The position numbers and the translations under genes are program-made. From NCBI GenBank assembly GCA_946800325.1, contig OX326956.1, forward strand, positions 12,317,167 through 12,381,166: a DNA stretch of 64,000 nucleotides, read 5' to 3'. Within the stretch, counting starts at the first letter, position 1; every line of letters starts with the position of its first letter. Below are positions 11,037-19,409 of the stretch, in pieces. The notes under the pieces were generated by a model. The model saw nothing but the letters and a program-made list of their open reading frames with translations, was not told the origin of the DNA and ran no database searches. Origin of the DNA: Luzula sylvatica (Eukaryota > Streptophyta > Magnoliopsida > Poales > Juncaceae).

Positions 11037-11570
11037 TATATTTTCCCAATCATAAACTCCTTATCAAATGGTTATTTCAAATCGACTTTCAAAAGAGATT
11101 TTTATGGACTACTCGTTATGTTAAAGAAATAAGGGCACTGTCACGTCTCAAAACCAAATCTTCAAATTTGGAGGATGATAATCTCTGTAACCCTTGGGAC
11201 TACGAGGCTTCTTCACATATATGTCCACAAAATTAACATTTTTATTAGAGGGAATTTACAAATTTATCCTCCATAAATTGATGATATCGTGTTTGTCCTT
11301 CTTAAATTGAAAACCTAACAAATTTACCCATTCAAAACATATAAAATTATAAATTTGTCCAAATTCATTGAATTAACCATGATTAAAATTATAAATGACA
11401 ATTGTACCCTCTTATATTTCTTCTTTCTTCAAGAAAAGAAAAAAACGGCAATGCGCTCCCTTCCTCTCATTTATTCTTTTTTTTCATGAAAATTTGTATT
11501 TCTTCAAGTTATAAATAAAAATTGAAATACCATGAGATTTTTACTTTGTGTTTGGTTTTTCTTTTAGATG
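11037..11570. other. intergenic, nothing recognised
   Basis: AT-rich single-copy-looking sequence. I see no gene, RNA or element end that I can support. Confidence 0.4.
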
Positions 11571-11587
11571 AAATAACAATGAACTTT

Positions 11588-11826
11588 TTTTTTTGATGGG
11601 ATGGCAAAACGCCAACCATAGTGCATATATTAAATAAAGAAACGAATATACAGGTGATGGAATAAAAAACTAGAATTATAAGGTCCTAATAATGCAAGTA
11701 AGCCCTATCTACTCCAAGCTATCACGTCTTCAATAACATTTTGGACTCTGCTTGATGGCGTCCGTGTTTTATTTTGAAAAATACGCAAATTACGCTCTTT
11801 CCAAATATTCCAAATTGTAGCCATCC
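11588..11826 (-). mobile_element. 5'-truncated LINE, 3' end only, with 17-bp TSD
   Basis: Read on the minus strand it encodes WMATIWNIWKERNLRIF and then QNVIEDVIAWSR before a stop. This is the tail of the zf-RVT domain of a plant L1-type LINE. A 3' UTR and a short poly(A) (seen as T's at 11588-11594) follow. The insertion is flanked by a perfect 17-base target duplication AAATAACAATGAACTTT (11571-11587 and 11827-11843), as expected from target-primed reverse transcription. The perfect duplication suggests a fairly recent event. Confidence 0.9.
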
Positions 11827-12295
11827 AAATAACAATGAACTTTGAATTAAGAACAATAATTCTTTGAATATTAAAAAAAACATGCTTTTTGATTTTGAGA
11901 TTAAGTACTGAAGACTAGCACAAAAAAATGAAGTAATTTAGGACACGAGAATGCCAAGTTCGATATTTATGCCAAGTTTGAAGTAATTTAGGACACGAAA
12001 AATAACTCCCTTTTCAAAAATATTTCAAAAATGATCCATAATTGACTTTTAAATTTCGGTGGCACCGGATTTTAAAATCTCAGTTGGTTAATTGATTTGT
12101 CAAACAAATAAGTTGAATTTTAATTCAAAATATGATATATTTCTCCATATTTTATCATAACATCTTATATGTTCTAGTTAATATATTTAAATAAAATGAT
12201 AACTAGTACATATTAGGTATTGACTTAGTACATAATTAATATTTATTCGAATTCATAAATTTGAATAAATATTAATGAATATTTAATGATATGTT

Positions 12296-12500
12296 TTAAT
12301 TATCACGTTAATTAAATATAATAGTTCAATAATGGAAAATTCGGTGAGGTACATTTTGGAGGAGAATAAAATTTTATATTTTTTTTTTCAACGCATGAAC
12401 AGTGAATCTGATATTAAAAAAAAGTATTTTCTTCCAAAATGTATCCACCGAATTCTTTATTCTTGAACTATTACATTTAATTAACGTGATAATTAAAAAA
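12296..12500. mobile_element. foldback MITE
   Basis: The two arms are near-perfect inverted repeats: left includes TTAATTAAATATAATAGTT and GGTGAGGTACATTTTGGA, right in reverse complement includes TTAATTAAATGTAATAGTT and GGTGGATACATTTTGGA. Loop of about 50 bases near 12390. No coding capacity. Confidence 0.7.
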
Positions 12501-12519
12501 ATAATTTTTGATTTAAGTT

Positions 12520-12690
12520 AAAATAATTTGAAGTTCCCCACAAACTAATAAAAGGTCATTACCGTGTGAACATTTTTTATCAATAGAAAAAAGAAAAGAA
12601 ATGTTCAGACGCACGAGGTCAAAAATTGTGTATGTTGACTCAGTTTAATAAATATGTACATGTAGATTGCTTTCCCTATCACATTGTATA
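12520..12690 (+). repeat. upstream flank shared by the subtilase copies
   Basis: The block AAGTTCCCCACAAACTAAT ... TGTTGACTCAGTTTAAT ... GATTGCTTTCCCTATCAC is also present before the copies at 4856, 19410 and 29845. Here it is separated from its gene (15534) by a 2.6-kb insertion. Confidence 0.7.
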
Positions 12691-13392
12691 TAACTAGCTA
12701 TTCTCCCGCGCAAATTGCGCGGGTTGTTTTAGTTGATAGTATCATTTTTTAATGTTTTTGCTTCTTCTTCTTTTGTTTGTTTGTATTGTTATTGTTTGCA
12801 CGAATTATTTTCTTTTCGTTATGCGATTTTTAGTTGTTTTGGTGGCAATTGCAGTTTCTGATGTGTTTTTTTGATGTTATCTTTCTCATCTGTTTTACAT
12901 GTGGTAGTTTCCATAGAAAATTGGTTTGGATAAGTGAACAAAGCTAGTAAGAAAACTATGCATTTAAATAGTCATTAAGTACTTTATTGTTTGCAGCTTA
13001 TGCTCTCGAGGATTATGCTAATGTGTTGATACAGACATAGTTCAGTAACAGAAATATTAACAACATTTTGGTAGTGCGAGGGCTTTATTGTAAATTTTTA
13101 TTTTTTTTGGATTAATTACTTCATCTACGACAGCTTCGTTTACAATGGGATTCATCGATCACATTAAGTACACCAATTTTCCTTCTACTTTCAAGTAAAG
13201 TAATCCTGAAATTTCATAAAATCTAATTAATTTATTTATTATTAGTATCAAAAAAACTAATTATGAAAAATAATATATAATACCTCGCATAGCAATTACA
13301 ACTTGGGACAATGCAGCTCATTTCCGAGTCAAGAATTTGTTCAAAATATATAATTAAGTTAACAAAATTAGTTATTGGGATTAATAAATTAT

Positions 13393-14072
13393 CCAAATAA
13401 CTGAAGTACCCAAATACCCAACGAGCAAAGTCTATGCCGCAATAACACACCCGGGGGTGATTTGCGGGTGGACCACCAAACTTTTAAAAATAAAAGCCCC
13501 CAAAAAAGTTTGTATCTTTGGGTGGTTGGTCCTCAATAATCGAATTTTGACGGCGGATAACTTAATTAAACGAGGTTGGCCCCACGACCCGGTTTGCTCG
13601 CTATGTGCGGGCCCCATCGAAACGGTTAATCATCTATTTCTTCAATGCCCCTTTTCGAGAGAAGTGTGGAATACCGTCGAGCCCAGAGTACCCCTCAACT
13701 TAGTGTCCATACAAGAATTTTGGTGGAATGAACGTATGCGTAGAACTAATGAAGAAGCCGCACGGTGGGACATCATGTGGCTAGCCACGATATGGACATT
13801 ATGGAGAGAGAGAAATAATCGAATTTTTCAACGAAAAGGGCGAATGCACATGCTTGTAACAAACGCGATTAAGGATCTCAAATCTCAATGGCTTTTGTCA
13901 TGCTAGATAGGATCAACATTATAGTGCTAAAAGGGGTTCGGATGTCCTAGGTCATCACCCTTCAATTTACTATTGTAAATATTGTTTAAACATTGTACTT
14001 TATTTTTATTTTTATATGAAAAAAGATCGGATCGAGCGCGTATCGCGCTTGCCTTTCCTTCAAAAAAAAAAA
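13393..14072 (+). mobile_element. 5'-truncated LINE with zf-RVT domain and poly(A)
   Basis: Plus-strand retroposon fragment: the zinc-binding reverse transcriptase tail, a 3' UTR containing GATCGGATCGAGCGCG, and a 13-base poly(A) ending near 14074. AATAAATTAT occurs at both ends (13383-13392 and 14073-14082), which I take as a target duplication of about 10 bases. The 5' part (endonuclease and most of the reverse transcriptase) is absent. Confidence 0.78.
13457..13906 (+). CDS. LINE reverse transcriptase C-terminal zinc-binding (zf-RVT) fragment
   Basis: About 150 codons open without an ATG at the true start. The zf-RVT signature is clear: W-TTKLLKIKAPKKV-F-W, then RILTADNLIKRGW, C-x-x-C (CSLC), ET-NHLF-QC, VW, and the terminal MWLATIWTLWRERNNRIF. 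In a full LINE this domain lies after the reverse transcriptase and binds nucleic acid. The catalytic part is missing, so it is a dead remnant and not a host gene. Confidence 0.85.
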   Translation: MICGWTTKLLKIKAPKKVCIFGWLVLNNRILTADNLIKRGWPHDPVCSLCAGPIETVNHLFLQCPFSREVWNTVEPRVPLNLVSIQEFWWNERMRRTNEEAARWDIMWLATIWTLWRERNNRIFQRKGRMHMLVTNAIKDLKSQWLLSC

Positions 14073-15318
14073 AATAAATTATGATCTTTTTTACCATTTT
14101 CGGCAGATATCAGGGGCTTTGCAAAGGGCGTCACCGCTGAAAGGGACGTCACGGAGAACACGATCATGCAACCACAGAGAACGCAATCAATTACCTTTCT
14201 TTAAAAAAACTAATTTAAAAACAGCTTTTAAGTATCTATTAGTATAATAAAAATCTGGAATGAGCTCACATACGATCGTTTTGTTTCAGCACTACCATTA
14301 TGTTGTACTCATTATTCCGTTGTGATATCGCTATTACATTAATATTCGCCTAAAATTATTTAATTTAACCACATTTATTTAAATTCATATTAATTACATT
14401 AAATTAAATTAAATCCGAGAGAGTACCTCAGATAATGCGTCGAAAAGCGTGGCGCTAACTCCGGGCATACTTTCTATTCTGATGCCTTATCGTCTTTGCA
14501 AAATTAGACACTTATACTGATCCGAATAGATGAAAGAATGACATGGCAATTCATCGAGCACTTTGCAAGTACCTACCTACAACATTCCATGATTTAATTA
14601 AACCGAAAACAATTAAGCCTAGCTCCATAATAGAAACAATCAAATACAAAGATGCATAATTTCAATACGTTTTGTTGGAATTTTTACGAAATATGCTCAA
14701 ATCAGCGAAAAAAAATTCAATTGAAAAAAAATGACTGAACATGTTGTAATGGAATGAGAACGAAACGCAATACGAAAAATGGAAAAGACTTGCCCGGTCG
14801 TGCTTCAGCGTTGCCCTTCGTGCCAATTAACCCCAATCAGCGACATAGTCAGAGAGCAGAGAAGACACCATCCTTATTTTCGAGCCTGCTCCGGGTCGCG
14901 CTGTGCTTTTCCTCTTTTATGTCGCATGTTTATTGTCGTGCCTCACGGCTACGGTTAATTTCTCGTAGGAGACGCTTCCTTCTCAGAAGCAGCAATCTCC
15001 TTCTCGTAAGAAATCAGAGACAAATCGAAGACTGAAAATGACATTGCAACAAAATTAGGCAAGAAATAATAATTATATGACCTATATATTTGTATAGCCA
15101 TTTGAATAACTAAATAATTGACCTATATATTTTAATCAGACTTGAATAGTTTTGACCTAACAGATTGAATAGTTTAATATGCCAGTCCAGTTCTGCTTCT
15201 GATTTTAATTAATGGATCAAGCTATCGTAAATCACACATCAATCGGACGGCTGATATGTTCTTGATGACGTGGCGGAACAGGAGAAGAGGAAAAACCATA
15301 AAAATATACTAATTAAAA
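14073..15318. other. mixed sequence with possible captured coding fragments
   Basis: Three short minus-strand stretches look coding by composition but cannot be joined into one gene: near 14120-14165 (FSVTSLSAVTPFAKPLISAE), near 14427-14485 (RIESMPGVSATLFDALSEVL) and near 14958-15035 (SVFDLSLISYEKEIAASEKE). They are separated by AT-rich DNA and one ends in a stop. They may be gene pieces carried by the surrounding insertion. I do not recognise the source genes. Confidence 0.25.
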
Positions 15319-15475
15319 TTAATTTTTTTTTTTACATGCATCTATATGTTTTCTAAAAAAAATTTACGCGAAGACTGAGTAGCTTCTACGAGTCAGAATT
15401 GACGAAGTATTTTCAGATAAACAAGACATAATCAACGTAAAATAAATAAAAATTAATATATACACAAATGAAGAT

Positions 15476-15483
15476 TATAAATA
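15476..15483 (+). promoter_or_regulatory. TATA box of the exon-1-only subtilase copy
   Basis: TATAAATA 51 bases before the ATG at 15534, in the same context as the intact genes. Confidence 0.55.
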
Positions 15484-15533
15484 GTATTGGAATTGTCATT
15501 TTTTATCAAATTATCTGACCCTCATATCCATCA

Positions 15534-16085
15534 ATGGCCATTTCCATTATTCTTCTTTCCGTCCTTCTCTCATCTTTTTCGCCACTATCTGTCAGTAGTT
15601 CATCGGACTCGCTAAAAACATATATAGTTCATCTCCAATCTCCATCATCAAGTTTCAACTCCTTCTTGGAGCGCGAAAATTGGTACAAATCATTCCTCCC
15701 CCCTTCGGGATTGGCCGATTCTCGGCTTATTTACTCATACAAAGAGATTATTCATGGTTTTGCTGCTCGTCTATCTGAGGCCGAGCTCAGTGAGATTCAG
15801 ACGAAGGAAGGCTTCTTGCATGCATATCCCGATAAGATATACACCATTAAAACAACACATACACCGAAATTCTTAGGGCTCTCTAGAGAGGGACCTGGAT
15901 TTTGGACCGAGTCGAACTATGGCAAAGGCGTTATCATTGGAGTGCTTGACACGGGAATTTCACCCAATCATCCTTCGTTTAAGGACACAGGTATAACTAA
16001 CTGCGTGATTCTACGATATATCCGTTTTTCTCAAATCATATGCAAATTAGTAAATTTAATTTTTAAATAGGACATAAATCATCAT
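15534..16085 (+). pseudogene. subtilase copy reduced to exon 1 and start of intron 1
   Basis: Exon 1 (15534-15990, 457 bases) is intact: signal peptide, I9 propeptide ([23 protein letters not shown]) and the catalytic Asp region [17 protein letters not shown], ending at a normal donor. It differs from exon 1 of the gene at 19410 at only a handful of positions, so the two split recently. Shared intron sequence continues to about 16085 (GGACATAAATCATCATC) and then changes abruptly into unrelated repeats. Exons 2 and 3, with the catalytic His and Ser, are absent. Read-through into the intron gives 178 codons, a propeptide plus Asp fragment without protease function. Confidence 0.85.
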
Positions 16086-16180
16086 CGAAAAATACGTCTC
16101 GAGTTTACCAAGTATGATCTCAAATCCTTCTCAAGCCTGCCAAATATATTCAGAAATCCTCGTCGAGTCTGCCAAGTATC

Positions 16181-16185
<5 letters not shown>

Positions 16186-16236
<51 letters not shown>
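16186..16236. repeat. (AG)n microsatellite
   Basis: Uninterrupted run of about 25 AG dinucleotides. Confidence 0.9.
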
Positions 16237-16238
<2 letters not shown>

Positions 16239-16309
16239 ACATTTTGGAGGGTTATGCGTGATATTCTGACAAATTATAGAATATAATAGACTCGTAAAAG
16301 GGTAGTTAC

Positions 16310-16480
16310 GAGGTCAGGAGACTCGCTGAGCTGAGAATTGACTTCGAGAATTTCGCCAGAGATGGGAGAATTAATATCGCTAGTTGCTTTTACGCTCTCG
16401 ACAGCGCCGAAATTCTTGCCTTGAGATACGCACACTCCCACTTCGGGTAACTCCACATACACCACATCGCCCAAGTGATC
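16310..16480 (-). pseudogene. isolated exon of glycine cleavage system H-protein
   Basis: Fifty-seven codons on the minus strand read [15 protein letters not shown], then [19 protein letters not shown] and [18 protein letters not shown]. This is the core of the mitochondrial glycine decarboxylase H-protein, including the lysine of ESVKA that carries lipoyl. The exon has an intact acceptor (CTGCAG before it) and an intact donor (GTAACT after it), and no stop or frameshift. The exons for the transit peptide, N-terminus and C-terminus are not in the window. It sits between a microsatellite and a minisatellite inside the DNA that replaced exons 2-3 of a subtilase copy. Most likely a captured gene fragment; it cannot make an H-protein by itself. 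Confidence 0.82.
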
Positions 16481-16523
16481 CTGCAGATTTTACGAAATTA
16501 AGAGGGCTCTTTTGCAAATATTC

Positions 16524-16760
16524 CCTTCACTTGAATAAACCCTAAATTGGCACTAAATTGAAATAAATAAACCCTAAATTGGCCTAATTGGATTAAATAA
16601 ACCCTAAATTGGCACTAAATTGAAATAAATAAACCCTAAATTGGCACTAATTGGAATAAATAAAGAGAAAAGTTAAATTATCTCCCTAATCCCTGGAGAG
16701 AGATCTGAAATGGCACTAATTGGAATAAATAAAGAGATCTGAAATGGCACTAATATGGCA
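16524..16760. repeat. short tandem repeat with AAACCCTAAATTGGCACTAA units
   Basis: Four to five imperfect units of about 28-40 bases centred on AAATAAACCCTAAATTGG and GCACTAATTGGAATAAAT. AAACCCTAAA resembles the plant telomere motif, but the units are not telomeric repeats. Confidence 0.65.
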
Positions 16761-16828
16761 ACATGACAGAAACCCTAAATTGACACTAAATTATCTCCCT
16801 AAATAAACCCTAGAGAGAGACCTGACCT

Positions 16829-17128
16829 ACAGGCACGAGAGAGAGGGACGAGAGCGATGGCAGTGAGAGAGAGGGAACCTGGAGTGGCACGAGAGAGGCA
16901 CGAGAGCGATGGCAGTGAGAGAGAGGGGACCTGGAGTGGCACGAGAGAGAGGGACGAGAGCGATGGCAGTGAGAGAGAGGGAACCTGGAGTGGCACGAGA
17001 GAGAGGGACGAGAGCGATGGCAGTGAGAGAGAGGGAACCTGGAGTGGCACGAGAGAGAGGGACGAGAGCGATGGCAGTGAGAGAGAGGGAACCTGGAGTG
17101 GCACGAGAGCGATGGCAGTGAGAGAGAG
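16829..17128. repeat. 54-bp minisatellite, about five copies
   Basis: The unit GGCAGTGAGAGAGAGGGA-ACCTGGAGTGGCACGAGA-GAGAGGGACGAGAGCGAT repeats with very few differences; one unit is 2 bases short. Because 54 is a multiple of three, several frames on both strands stay open as 18-residue repeats (for example AMAVREREPGVARERGTR). I treat these frames as by-products and not as genes. Confidence 0.88.
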
Positions 17129-17149
17129 AGCGCTGAGCACTGGAGTGAG

Positions 17150-17450
17150 AGAGAGGGGTTATTTTTGCTGTGGGTCGGGTTATAATTATGTGGATCGGGT
17201 TAAGAGTATGTGGGTCGGGTTAAAATATATGAATAAAATATCATCACTTAACAGCTATTTAACGGGGTTATTTGACGGATGGGGCAAATTGAACAAAATT
17301 ACAATTTTGGGGGGCAAAATGACCGAAAAAAACAGTCAGGGGACAAATTGAACATTTTGGTATTTGTTAGGGACCAAAAACAGACTTTTCTCTAAAAAAA
17401 ACTCTATTTCAGCAGTCTGATTTGACATAGGCACACCTAAAAATGTTAAT
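17150..17450. other. non-coding, nothing recognised
   Basis: Contains TGTGGGTCGGGTT repeats (17168-17222) and a stretch with GGGGCAAAATGA. No gene supported. Confidence 0.35.
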
Positions 17451-18020
17451 AGTGCCAATATTGCCAGAATCGATCCGAACCGTATTCGAAAAATATCCAG
17501 ATTCGAAAAAAATATTTGGATCCGGATGTTTTTAGTTGGATTCCGATCAGTATCTGATTTTCGGTTTTAGTGTCGGATCCGATCTGGATCCGGGTATTAT
17601 TCGAATCCGAATATTTTTTCGGATCCGGATCCAAATATGGATATTATATTTTTTATGTCTTATTTCATATTCGTTGGTAAAAATATCGATAATTAATGAT
17701 TTATGAATGATTTAAAATCGCAATCATAAAATTATGTTTAAATAAAATAATTTAGATTGTTGATGTCGTAAATTATGTATATATATAATTAAAAATATAT
17801 ATTATATTATAATATAATAGTATCCGTTTTAATATTCAAAAAAAAATTGTATCCGTATTCGTATCTGACAATATCCGAATCGTATATATATCCATTTAAT
17901 ATCCGAACCTTATCCGGATCCGGATTGTTCTGTATCCGAATATTCGTATCCGAAAAAATATGAATACGGATCTGTTATGACCACTATCTGAACCGTATCC
18001 GAACCGTTTACGCCCCTAGT
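17450..18020. mobile_element. non-autonomous element with subterminal TATCCG/CGGATA repeats, copy 1
   Basis: Both ends are packed with TCCGAACCGTA, CGGATCC and TATCCG units pointing inward, around an AT-rich core (17640-17820). The right end read in reverse complement begins TAGGGGCGTAAACGG, then TTCGGATACGGTTC. The left end has the related GCCAATATTGCCAG, then ATCCGAACCGTATTCG. Clustered short subterminal repeats around an AT core suggest a DNA transposon of hAT type, but I cannot identify a target duplication with confidence. Similar elements lie near 49270 and 58441. Confidence 0.5.
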
Positions 18021-18089
18021 GCACACCCCAAAGACCATTCAAAATTTGATTTGAATAGTGATTATAAATATAAATTAGTATTTGCTATC

Positions 18090-18930
18090 TATTTTTTTAA
18101 TCATTTTCTCATTTATTGTTTAATCGTCTTTTCTCTTCATTATTGGTTCTTCAATTATCTCTCTTCTTATTGTCTCTGTTTTCTCCTCTGTCCCCCTTAC
18201 AATGCTCCCAAATTTATGCTAGTACATATTAGATTGATTATTTGATGTTGGTTATTTGCATGAGTTGAAATGGGGGCTTCTATCATATATATATTTTCTT
18301 ATGATATATCTATTTTTTAAGATATTTTGAGTAATTACGAATTAATGAATATTTAAGATAAAATTTTAATTATATTTATCAATTAATGTTTGACTAAATA
18401 TAATTATATGTTGTTTATTTAAAAAATAAATTTCTAAAAAATAAATTTTATGATACACTATTTTAAATACTCAAAATAGCTTTCGAAAATGTACGTGATA
18501 AAACTCCCCGTTGAAATAATATTGTTAGGTCCGTTTATACAGTGTTTTCTAAATTAAGTTGATTACTTGATTGAGGTTTCTGAGTTTGAGCAAGGGTTCT
18601 GTTGAAATTCGGAGCTTGTACATTGTTGTATGATTGTTGGATTGTTATCACTAAATGGGGATTGTACTGGATGTGATTCAATTCGATATAATATTTTGCA
18701 AAGAAATTGTTTCTGATTTAAGTCAAAATAATTTGAAGTTCCCCACAAACTAATAAAAGCTCATTGTCCTGAACATTTTTTATCAATAGAAAAAAGAAAA
18801 GAAAAGTTCAAACGCAAGGTGAAAAATTCTGTATGTTGACTCAGTTTAATTTATAATCCTTACCAGCACCCCATTTAAGACAATGTCGTCTTCATGGTCC
18901 TTGAAAATATAGATTGCTTTCCCAATCAAT
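18090..18930 (+). repeat. duplicated upstream flank of the subtilase gene at 19410
   Basis: Blocks such as CCCAAATTTATGCTAGTACA, GAAATTCGGAGCTTGTACA, TTGTTGGATTGTTATC and AAGTTCCCCACAAACTAAT recur in the same order before the gene at 29845 (29095-29560). The duplicated unit therefore starts at least 1.3 kb upstream of the gene. A stretch at 18255-18560 is present here only and may be a further insertion. Confidence 0.7.
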
Positions 18931-18988
18931 CACTTTGAATTTAATTAATATTTTTTTTTTTTTTTTGACATGCATCTATATGTTTTAA

Positions 18989-19220
18989 GGAGAATGTTAC
19001 GATAGACCCATTTTCTTATCATGGACCCATTTTCAAAAAATTATTTTAAGAATTTTAGCTATTTATTAATTAATTCTACAAAATTTATGTTTTGAATAAC
19101 ACTAAATGATAAATATACACTAGAATCTTACAAAAAATATCATTATTTCACAAATATTCGATTTTTGTTTTTAAAAAAATGGGTCCATGATAAGAAAATG
19201 GGTCTATCATAGCACTCCCC
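18989..19220. mobile_element. Mutator-type MITE with 9-bp TSD ATGTTTTAA
   Basis: A 232-base element begins GGAGAATGTTACGATAGACC and, from the other end, GGGGAGTGCTATGATAGACC. The inverted repeat continues through CATTTTCTTATCATGGACCC. It is flanked by perfect ATGTTTTAA at 18980-18988 and 19221-19229. The other subtilase copies have a single, uninterrupted ATGTTTT here. A 9-base duplication fits the Mutator superfamily. It lies about 130 bases before the TATA box of the gene at 19410. Confidence 0.85.
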
Positions 19221-19351
19221 ATGTTTTAAATCCTTTTTTTCGCGACGACTAGGTAGCTTCTGCGAGGCAGAATTGACGAAGTATTTCCAGATAAACAAGA
19301 CATAATCAACGTAAAATAAATAAAAAAAATAATATATACACAAATGAAGAT

Positions 19352-19359
19352 TATAAATA
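19352..19359 (+). promoter_or_regulatory. TATA box of subtilase gene B
   Basis: TATAAATA 51 bases before the ATG at 19410. Confidence 0.6.
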
Positions 19360-19409
19360 GTATTGGAATTGTCATTTTTTATCAAATTATCTGACCCTCA
19401 TATCCATCA

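Larger units (their letters stand above)
12691..15318. mobile_element. composite insertion in the upstream flank of the 15534 copy
   Basis: In the copy at 29845, GATTGCTTTCCCTATCAC is followed within about 30 bases by a poly-T and ACATGCATCTATATGTTTT. Here the same two blocks are 2.6 kb apart. Near the left end is a perfect short palindrome, CCCGCGCAAATTGCGCGGG at 12705-12723, preceded by TCT, a pattern seen at some Helitron 5' ends. I cannot find a convincing CTRR 3' hairpin. The LINE at 13393 is nested inside. The type of carrier is unresolved. Confidence 0.5.

Noticed and set aside
12705..12723. Perfect hairpin taken as a transcription terminator
   Set aside because: Plant nuclear genes do not use such terminators; it is more likely an element end.
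14754..15035. A 93-codon basic open frame
   Set aside because: Arginine-rich, no recognisable domain, and the opposite strand looks at least as coding-like; kept only as part of the composite insertion.
16799..17351. Several long open frames over the minisatellite
   Set aside because: The 54-bp unit is a multiple of three, so frames without a stop in one unit stay open in all. No start context, no homology.
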